Shown here in pieces: positions 1-5,100 of a stretch of 7,786 nt of DNA. Source of the DNA: a bacterium (GTDB taxonomy: Bacteria; Bacillota_A; Clostridia; Lachnospirales; Lachnospiraceae); contig SFQZ01000105.1 in NCBI GenBank assembly GCA_004562915.1, positions 1 through 7,786 on the forward strand. Direction: 5' to 3'. The notes beneath the pieces are model-generated. The model was not told the origin of the DNA. It ran no database searches and saw only the letters and a list, made by a program, of their open reading frames with translations. The position numbers and the translations under genes are program-made. The first letter of the stretch is position 1. Every line of letters starts with the position of its first letter.

Positions 1-1
1 T

Positions 2-1000
2 GCGGTTCCGTGCTATAACTCGGAAGGCTATATGCGCAAGTGCATTGATTCCCTGCTTCCGGGCGGCGAGGACGTGGAGATTCTGATTGTAGATGATGGT
101 TCCAGTGATGGCACAGCTGCCATCGCAGATGAATATGAAGCGAGATACCCGGGCCTTTGCAGAGCGATCCATCAGGAGAATGCCGGCCATGGCGGTGCGG
201 TCAATACGGGTCTTACCAATGCGAAGGGCATGTATTTCAAGGTGGTGGATTCTGATGACTGGCTGGATGTGGAGAGCTATAAGATTGTTCTGAGCAGACT
301 CAAGCAGTTCAGGGACAACCGCAAGCGAGTGGATATGTTCATCTGTAATTATGTATATGAGCATGTGGAAGACGGTACCTCCCATACCATCGGGTATCAC
401 AAGGTTCTGCCGGAGGAGAAGATTTTCGGCTGGGATGAGGTGCGGCGTTTCAAACCGGACCAGAATCTTCTGATGCATTCCGTTATTTACAGGACGAAGG
501 TGCTGAGAGAATGCGGCCTGGAACTGCCGAGGCATACATTTTATGTAGATAATATTTATGTATATTATCCGTTGCCACATGTGCGTAAGATTTATTATCT
601 GGATGTAGATTTTTATCGTTACTTTATTGGCAGAGAAGATCAGTCTGTCAATGAGAAAGTTATGATTTCAAGAGTAGATCAACAGATTTTTGTTACAAAA
701 TCTATGATTGACATGTATCAGTTGAATAAGATAATGAGTAAGAAGCTGAGACAATATATGGTTAATTATCTTGCAATCATGATGACTGTGTCATCAATTC
801 TTTTGATTCGTTCCAAGACGCAGGAGAATCTGGAGAAAAAGAGAGAGCTCTGGCGTTATCTTAAGAAAAAGGACTTCAAGACATTCCTGAAGATTCGTTA
901 CGGAATTCTTGGACAGACTATGAATATTCCCGGAAGACCAGGAAGAAAGATATCTTCACTTGCATATAGTGTTGCAAGAAGAATTATTGGATTTAATTAG
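2..1000 (+). CDS. Family 2 glycosyltransferase, 5'-truncated by window edge
   Basis: The reading frame is open from base 2 and begins with AVPCYNSEGY, the typical first strand of a GT-A glycosyltransferase. The true start therefore lies left of the window, and the ATG at 32 is internal. The nucleotide-sugar binding motif IVDDGSSDGT is at 86-115, AGHGGAVNTG at about 182-211, and the metal-binding DxD (VDSDDWLD) at 245-268. By family knowledge such enzymes transfer an activated sugar during capsule, exopolysaccharide or teichoic-acid-like glycan synthesis at the cytoplasmic face of the membrane. The acceptor cannot be predicted. The C-terminal third is basic, with one weakly hydrophobic stretch but no clear membrane anchor. 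The gene is compositionally mosaic: about 51% G+C before base 540 and about 33% after it by hand count, although the protein reads as one continuous enzyme. No terminator follows the stop. Confidence 0.9.
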   Translation, partial: AVPCYNSEGYMRKCIDSLLPGGEDVEILIVDDGSSDGTAAIADEYEARYPGLCRAIHQENAGHGGAVNTGLTNAKGMYFKVVDSDDWLDVESYKIVLSRLKQFRDNRKRVDMFICNYVYEHVEDGTSHTIGYHKVLPEEKIFGWDEVRRFKPDQNLLMHSVIYRTKVLRECGLELPRHTFYVDNIYVYYPLPHVRKIYYLDVDFYRYFIGREDQSVNEKVMISRVDQQIFVTKSMIDMYQLNKIMSKKLRQYMVNYLAIMMTVSSILLIRSKTQENLEKKRELWRYLKKKDFKTFLKIRYGILGQTMNIPGRPGRKISSLAYSVARRIIGFN

Positions 1001-1009
1001 ATGAATAAT

Positions 1010-1038
1010 TTGATAGCCATGTTACATACTAGTATTAA
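1010..1038 (+). promoter_or_regulatory. Candidate sigma-A promoter for rubrerythrin
   Basis: A TTGATA -35 box (1010-1015) and a TATTAA -10 box (1033-1038) are separated by the ideal 17 bp. They lie between the glycosyltransferase stop and the rubrerythrin start. Initiation would fall near 1045 and give a leader of only about 15 nt that begins at the ribosome binding site. No PerR-type palindrome is evident. This is judged from sequence alone. Confidence 0.45.
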
Positions 1039-1045
1039 GAATAAA

Positions 1046-1051
1046 AAGGAG
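1046..1051 (+). promoter_or_regulatory. Ribosome binding site deciding the rubrerythrin start
   Basis: AAGGAG lies 8 nt before the ATG at 1060. It overlaps the in-frame GTG at 1051, so that GTG cannot be the start and the protein begins MAIDFLES. Confidence 0.8.
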
Positions 1052-1059
1052 TGTGTGAC

Positions 1060-1671
1060 ATGGCTATTGATTTTTTGGAAAGTAAGACAAAAGTGAATTT
1101 AATGCGGGCATTTGCAGGAGAAAGTCAGGCAAGAAACCGATATACAATTGCGGCAGAAGCTGCTAAAGATCAGGGATTTTATGCAGTACAGCAGATTTTT
1201 TTATTTACAGCCGAACAGGAACGGGCACATGCCAGACGATTTTATGATCTTCTTAAGAATATTTCTGGTAATACCGTAGAGATCGCCGGAGGATATCCGG
1301 TAGATCATTATGATAGTGTGATAGAGTTATTGCGGGCTGCGGAATACAATGAATTAGAAGAGTATGGAGATGTATATCAGGTATTTGGAAAGGAAGCCAA
1401 AGAAGAGGGATTGATTGAAGCGGCATCGACATTTTTCCAGATTGCGGAGATTGAAGCTGTACATGGTCGGCGTTTTGGTAAAATGGCAGAGCTTCTGGAG
1501 AAAAATAAATATTTTGAAAGTGATCAGAACAATCGATGGATGTGCCTGAATTGTGGTTACATCCATACCGGGAAGATGGTACCGGGAGTGTGTCCAGTGT
1601 GCAGACAGGATCGAGGGTATTTTATTCCGGCGGAACTGGCGCCTTATCTGGGGTACAACTTTGTACAATAG
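1060..1671 (+). CDS. rbr: Rubrerythrin (diiron peroxidase with C-terminal rubredoxin-like domain)
   Basis: This cytoplasmic non-haem iron protein of 203 residues reduces hydrogen peroxide to water in anaerobes, with electrons entering through its rubredoxin-like domain. The N-terminal four-helix ferritin-like domain (about residues 5-150) carries the expected diiron ligands: E21, E54xxH57, E95xxE98 and E132xxH135. The C-terminal rubredoxin-like zone has two CxxC knuckles, C162/C165 and C178/C181, that bind a single iron. Length and motif order match classical rubrerythrins, so it should be active. The ATG at 1060 is chosen because AAGGAG sits 8 nt upstream. It has its own candidate promoter. 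The protease follows after 49 bp with no visible terminator, so co-transcription is possible. A rubredoxin or NADH-dependent reductase partner is not encoded here. Confidence 0.96.
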   Translation: MAIDFLESKTKVNLMRAFAGESQARNRYTIAAEAAKDQGFYAVQQIFLFTAEQERAHARRFYDLLKNISGNTVEIAGGYPVDHYDSVIELLRAAEYNELEEYGDVYQVFGKEAKEEGLIEAASTFFQIAEIEAVHGRRFGKMAELLEKNKYFESDQNNRWMCLNCGYIHTGKMVPGVCPVCRQDRGYFIPAELAPYLGYNFVQ

Positions 1672-1720
1672 AATCTTCATGAAAGGAATTAGAATAATCA
1701 GTAAGTAAGGAAGGAATAAT

Positions 1721-3466
1721 ATGGCAAGTCAAAAGGTTGAGAATCTGTTAAATCTTGCGTTAGATGCCACGGAAGAAGAACGGGAAAAATCACTGGAGCT
1801 GGACGTGGGTTATAATCCCATCGACAGAGAATGGGACTTGATCATTAAGTATTCCGGGAATCTGGACCGCGTGCGCGAAGTGGCAAGCGATGTGGTGGAG
1901 TTGCAGAATGAATATGCGATTATTACAATTCGAGAGTCGCTGATTATGATTCTGGCGCAATTTCCCGAGATAGAATATATTGAAAAACCGAAACGGTTAT
2001 TCTTTCAAGTCGCAAATGGAAGACGGGTATCTTGTATCGATGCGGTACAAGATACCCGCTTTGCATTATTTGGACAGGGAATTCTGGTTGCTGTTATTGA
2101 TTCGGGAATAGATTATGAGAATGCAGATTTTCGAAATGAGGATGGAAGCACAAGAATTCGATATTTATGGGATCAGTCACTTGTACCCGCAGAAGGCAGG
2201 GTGCCACCGGAAGGGTATTCCATAGGCGCAGAATATACGGCCATTCAGATTAACGAGGCGTTACAACAGCCTTCGATACAAGAACGGAGAAGGCTCGTCC
2301 CAAGTATGGATACATCCGGACATGGGACTGCAGTGGCAGGAGTGGCCGCTGGGAATGGGAGAAATAGCAATGGACAATATGCAGGTGTGGCGCCGCAGAG
2401 TGAACTGATCGTAGTGAAGCTGGGCAACCCACGCAAGGAAGGATTCCCAAGAACAACAGAACTAATGCAGGGATTGGATTATGTAATTCGGAAGGCGCTT
2501 GAGCTTCGAATTCCGGTGGCAGTGAATATCAGCTTTGGCAATACCTATGGCTCTCATGATGGCACTTCTCTGTTAGAACGGTTTATTGATGATATCTCAA
2601 ACATATGGAAGAGTTCTATCTGCATCGGTTCTGGAAATGAAGCAGCAAGTGCAGGACATACGTCCGGGGTTATGGAAGAGGATAGAGATACCGTGATACA
2701 GCTCGCTGTGCAGAATAATCAGCCGACACTCAGTATTCAGATCTGGAAAGAGTATACGGATGTCATCGACATTTCACTGGTTAGTCCTGCCGGTGTGACG
2801 GTAGGTCCTATCCAGGAAGTCCTGGGACCTCAGCGATTTACCGTTGGTCAGACGGAGATTCTCCTCTATTATGGAGAACCCAGCCCTTACAGTACGGCGC
2901 AGGAAATCTATATTGATATGCTGCCGAAGGATACGTATATTACAGGAGGAGTATGGAAAATCGTACTGACACCCCGAAAGATTGTATCCGGTGCTTATGA
3001 ATTATGGCTTCCGAGCGAAAATGTAGTGAACAGAGGAACTGGATTTTTGTTCCCGACAGACAATACAACACTTACGATTCCATCGACGGCAAGCCGTGCA
3101 ATCACAGTGGGTGCATACAATGCGTTGACATTTGCCTATGCAGACTTCTCGGGAAGAGGATATACCAGAGAGGAGAGGCTTGTGAAGCCCGATTTGGCGG
3201 CTCCGGGAGTAGATATAACAACCGTTGCTGTCGGCGGGGGATATGCACAGTTTACCGGCACTTCATTTGCAACGCCTTTTGTTACTGGCAGTGCGGCGCT
3301 GATGATGGAATGGGGAATTGTCCGGGAAAATGATCCGTTTTTATATGGAGAAAAGGTGAAAGCATATCTGAGGAGAGGCGCAAGGCCGCTGCCGGGATTT
3401 GCGGTATATCCGAATCCACAGGTGGGATATGGGGCACTGTGTGTGAGAGATAGTCTGCCGATATAA
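1721..3466 (+). CDS. Csp-like S8 (subtilisin family) serine protease
   Basis: This is a 581-residue subtilase. The catalytic triad is visible as D127 (VIDSGID), H201 (SGHGTAVAG) and S515 (GTSFATP), and N306 (SGNE) fits the oxyanion hole, so it should be catalytically competent. Residues 1 to about 100 resemble the prodomain of clostridial Csp proteases. Residues of about 320-455 form a beta-rich insertion before the serine segment, like the jelly-roll domain of CspB. There is no signal peptide, so the protein is intracellular or packaged by another route. In Clostridium, Csp proteases activate the cortex hydrolase SleC during spore germination, but Lachnospiraceae carry many relatives of unknown role and no sleC is present here, so the substrate is unknown. 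AGGAAGG at 1708-1714 supports the ATG. Two oddities are a perfect 13-bp inverted repeat at codons 102-113 and a stop codon lying inside the downstream tandem repeat. Confidence 0.93.
   Translation: MASQKVENLLNLALDATEEEREKSLELDVGYNPIDREWDLIIKYSGNLDRVREVASDVVELQNEYAIITIRESLIMILAQFPEIEYIEKPKRLFFQVANGRRVSCIDAVQDTRFALFGQGILVAVIDSGIDYENADFRNEDGSTRIRYLWDQSLVPAEGRVPPEGYSIGAEYTAIQINEALQQPSIQERRRLVPSMDTSGHGTAVAGVAAGNGRNSNGQYAGVAPQSELIVVKLGNPRKEGFPRTTELMQGLDYVIRKALELRIPVAVNISFGNTYGSHDGTSLLERFIDDISNIWKSSICIGSGNEAASAGHTSGVMEEDRDTVIQLAVQNNQPTLSIQIWKEYTDVIDISLVSPAGVTVGPIQEVLGPQRFTVGQTEILLYYGEPSPYSTAQEIYIDMLPKDTYITGGVWKIVLTPRKIVSGAYELWLPSENVVNRGTGFLFPTDNTTLTIPSTASRAITVGAYNALTFAYADFSGRGYTREERLVKPDLAAPGVDITTVAVGGGYAQFTGTSFATPFVTGSAALMMEWGIVRENDPFLYGEKVKAYLRRGARPLPGFAVYPNPQVGYGALCVRDSLPI
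2024..2058. repeat. Perfect 13-bp inverted repeat inside the protease gene
   Basis: CGGGTATCTTGTA (2024-2036) and TACAAGATACCCG (2046-2058) are exact reverse complements separated by 9 nt. In the mRNA they would form a strong hairpin about 300 nt into the protease gene, at codons 102-113 where the prodomain meets the catalytic domain. Only a short broken T stretch follows (CTTTGCATTATTT), so it is not a clean intrinsic terminator. Its function is unknown. Confidence 0.9.
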
Positions 3467-3561
3467 ACTGCCTTTTTGAGAGTATATATCCAATATATAA
3501 ACTGCCTTTTTGTGCATAAATATATTGAATAAAACTGCCTTTTGTGAGTATAATAATACTA
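3461..3561 (+). repeat. Tandem direct repeat array, three 33-34 bp units
   Basis: Three consecutive units begin at 3461, 3495 and 3529. Units 1 and 2 share an identical 18-nt head, ATATAAACTGCCTTTTTG. Unit 3 has ATAAAACTGCCTTTTG, with one T fewer. The AAACTGCC core recurs at 3465, 3499 and 3532, giving periods of 34 and 33. Each core is followed by a TATA-like stretch about 17-18 nt from its start: TATATA in unit 1, TAAATA in unit 2 and TATAAT in unit 3. Unit 1 overlaps the last sense codon and the stop of the protease. The array ends just before the ATPase ribosome binding site, so it fills nearly the whole intergenic gap. No copy is seen downstream of the ATPase. It could be a repeated operator, a set of decayed promoter copies, or the end of an inserted element. 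Confidence 0.9.
3525..3554 (+). promoter_or_regulatory. Candidate promoter of the ATPase gene, inside repeat unit 3
   Basis: TTGAAT (3525-3530) and a consensus TATAAT (3549-3554) are separated by 18 bp. The AAACTGCC repeat core sits in the spacer. The -10 box lies within the small palindrome AGTAT-AATA-ATACT (3547-3560). Initiation near 3561 would give a leader of about 22 nt, leaving the repeats upstream of this transcript. The layout suits a regulator that binds the repeat core, but this is inference. Confidence 0.5.
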
Positions 3562-3568
3562 TTAAAGG

Positions 3569-3577
3569 AAGGAGGTG
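3569..3577 (+). promoter_or_regulatory. Near-perfect Shine-Dalgarno deciding the TTG start of the ATPase
   Basis: AAGGAGGTG ends 5 nt before the TTG at 3583, and its AGGAGG core ends 7 nt before it. An in-frame GTG at 3544 would place this site inside the coding region and overlap the candidate promoter, so the TTG is preferred. Confidence 0.75.
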
Positions 3578-3582
3578 CCTGT

Positions 3583-4920
3583 TTGAAACGAAAAATATAT
3601 GATCGTTTGTTAGAATGGAAAGAAAAGGATAATGGGAGTTGTGCATTGTTATTAGATGGGGCAAGGCGTGTCGGTAAAAGCTATATTGCAGAACAATTTG
3701 GAAAAAATGAATATAAAAGCTATATTCTGATTGATTTTGCACATCTTCCAGGAGAAGTACGTGATATTTTTGAAAATGATATGAATGATTTTGATTTGTT
3801 TTTTAATAAATTGTCGGCATATTACAGGAAAATCCTTTACAAACGTGAATCTCTTATTATCTTTGATGAAGTTCAGAGATATCCTAAGGCCCGGGAATTA
3901 ATCAAATATTTAGTAGCAGATGGCCGTTATGACTATTTGGAAACGGGCTCGTTGATTTCTCTGAGAATGAATGTGGAAGACATTGTAATTCCCTCAGAAG
4001 AGGAACATGTTGAGATGTTTCCAATGGATTTTGAAGAATTTCTGTGGGCAATGGGGGATGAAACAACAATTCCGTATTTACGGGAATGTCTTGAATTACT
4101 TCGCCCACTTGGGCAGGCTATGCACAGACGAGTCATGAATGACTTCCGTCAGTATATTTTAGTTGGAGGAATGCCACAGGCAGTGGAAGCTTACAGAACA
4201 ACGAAAAGCTTTGAAAATGCAGACAGAATTAAGAAACGTATCCTGACATTGTATCGACAGGATATTACAAAATATGCCAGAGGATATGAAGCAAAAGTAT
4301 TATCGATTTTTGATGAGATGCCGTCACAGCTTTCTAAGACTGAGAAGAAGTATAAGTTATCCAGTATCAGTAAAGGTGCCAGATTTCGTGATTACGAAAA
4401 TGCTTTTTTGTGGTTGACAGAAGCTATGGTTATTAATAATTGTTACAATGCGACAGAACCAACCGTCGGATTGTCTATGAGTGAAGAGCATACAACGCGA
4501 AAGTGCTATATGGCAGATACGGGACTTTTGGTAACACATTCTTTTATGGATGATAAATTTATGGATAATGAGCTATATAGAGATATACTGTTAGACAGAC
4601 TGCATGTGAATGAAGGTATGCTCATGGAGAATATTGTGGCACAGGAATTGAGAGCTGCTGGTCATAAACTTTATTTTTATTCCCGGTCAGATACGGATAA
4701 ACGTGAAAATAATATGGAGATTGATTTCCTGATTCGGCAAAAAAGAAAAATATGTCCGATTGAAGTGAAATCAGGAACATATAGGAAGCATTCTTCATTA
4801 GATAAATTCAGAAATAAATTTAAGGGGAAAATTGGGCAGGCTTATATTTTGTATACAAAAGATATTCTCATAAAAGAAAATGTGATTCATTTACCGATTT
4901 ATATGGCAATGTTTTTGTAA
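3583..4920 (+). CDS. AAA family ATPase with DUF4143-type C-terminal region
   Basis: With the TTG start at 3583 the protein has 445 residues. The N-terminal P-loop ATPase domain shows Walker A GARRVGKS (residues 26-33), Walker B LIIFDEVQ (91-98, acidic pair D95-E96) and a sensor-like LETGSLIS (119-126). The middle and C-terminal parts resemble DUF4143, ending in EID (379-381) followed by PIEVKSG (392-398), a spacing like that of PD-(D/E)XK nuclease folds. ATP hydrolysis is well supported; nuclease activity is only a possibility. No transmembrane segment or signal peptide is seen. Proteins of this family are common, often in many copies per genome, in gut Clostridia and Bacteroidetes, and their role is not established. 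The gene is preceded by a three-unit repeat array with an embedded promoter, and it is separated from cas3 by a long AT-rich gap, so it is probably its own transcription unit and not part of the CRISPR operon. Confidence 0.9.
   Translation: MKRKIYDRLLEWKEKDNGSCALLLDGARRVGKSYIAEQFGKNEYKSYILIDFAHLPGEVRDIFENDMNDFDLFFNKLSAYYRKILYKRESLIIFDEVQRYPKARELIKYLVADGRYDYLETGSLISLRMNVEDIVIPSEEEHVEMFPMDFEEFLWAMGDETTIPYLRECLELLRPLGQAMHRRVMNDFRQYILVGGMPQAVEAYRTTKSFENADRIKKRILTLYRQDITKYARGYEAKVLSIFDEMPSQLSKTEKKYKLSSISKGARFRDYENAFLWLTEAMVINNCYNATEPTVGLSMSEEHTTRKCYMADTGLLVTHSFMDDKFMDNELYRDILLDRLHVNEGMLMENIVAQELRAAGHKLYFYSRSDTDKRENNMEIDFLIRQKRKICPIEVKSGTYRKHSSLDKFRNKFKGKIGQAYILYTKDILIKENVIHLPIYMAMFL
3675..3726 (+). 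repeat. 13-bp in-frame direct repeat next to the Walker A motif
   Basis: TAAAAGCTATATT occurs at 3675-3687 and again at 3714-3726, exactly 39 bp apart. Both copies encode KSYI (residues 32-35 and 45-48), and the first copy covers the end of Walker A. Deletion between the copies would remove 13 residues in frame and keep GARRVGKS. Confidence 0.85.
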
Positions 4921-5100
4921 TATGGATAAAATGAAAAGCTACTTTGGTATGTAAAAATGATTGTGTTTGTGGAAATGATATTGTTTTGTATTAACATATA
5001 TAAAATTAATTTTAAAAATGTAGAATAGAATGATAAAATAGTGATAATAAAAGTATCTTAAGGGTTTAATTTGTTACAGATAATGGAGAAACGATGGATT
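4921..5100 (+). promoter_or_regulatory. AT-rich leader between the ATPase and cas3, with no gene
   Basis: This gap is very A+T rich and holds no credible open reading frame or terminator hairpin. It contains an imperfect direct repeat, AAATGATTGTGTTTGT (4955-4970) and AAATGATATTGTTTTGT (4973-4989). Several promoter-like hexamers are present, the best being TGATAAAAT at 5031-5039, an extended -10 (TGn then TAAAAT) without a convincing -35. The cas operon promoter probably lies here, but the exact site cannot be fixed by eye. Confidence 0.4.

Noticed and set aside
982..1010. AATTATT...AATAATT inverted repeat at the glycosyltransferase end
   Set aside because: Seven AT-only base pairs with a 15-nt loop and no T-run; expected by chance in AT-rich DNA.
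1051..1059. GTG start adding three residues to rubrerythrin
   Set aside because: It overlaps the AAGGAG ribosome binding site that serves the ATG at 1060.
1653..1666. GTACAA-CT-TTGTAC inverted repeat at the end of rubrerythrin as a terminator
   Set aside because: It lies inside coding sequence, has a 2-nt loop and no T-run after it.
2803..2830. Nested inverted repeat AGGTCC/GGACCT with inner CAGGA/TCCTG in the protease gene
   Set aside because: The stem is broken by an asymmetric 4-nt bulge and the inner loop is too small; likely incidental to codon content.
3461..3547. Repeat array read as a small CRISPR array
   Set aside because: The conserved part is only about 18 nt with about 16-nt intervals, the intervals are similar TATA-rich sequence rather than unrelated spacers, and the last unit is a promoter. 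It does not have CRISPR dimensions.
3544..3582. GTG start adding 13 residues to the ATPase
   Set aside because: The extension is encoded by the -10 box and the Shine-Dalgarno sequence; the TTG at 3583 is correctly spaced.
3341..3742. Reverse-strand open frame of 133 codons across the repeats
   Set aside because: It overlaps two well-supported genes on the other strand, has no recognisable domain, and owes its openness to the repeats.
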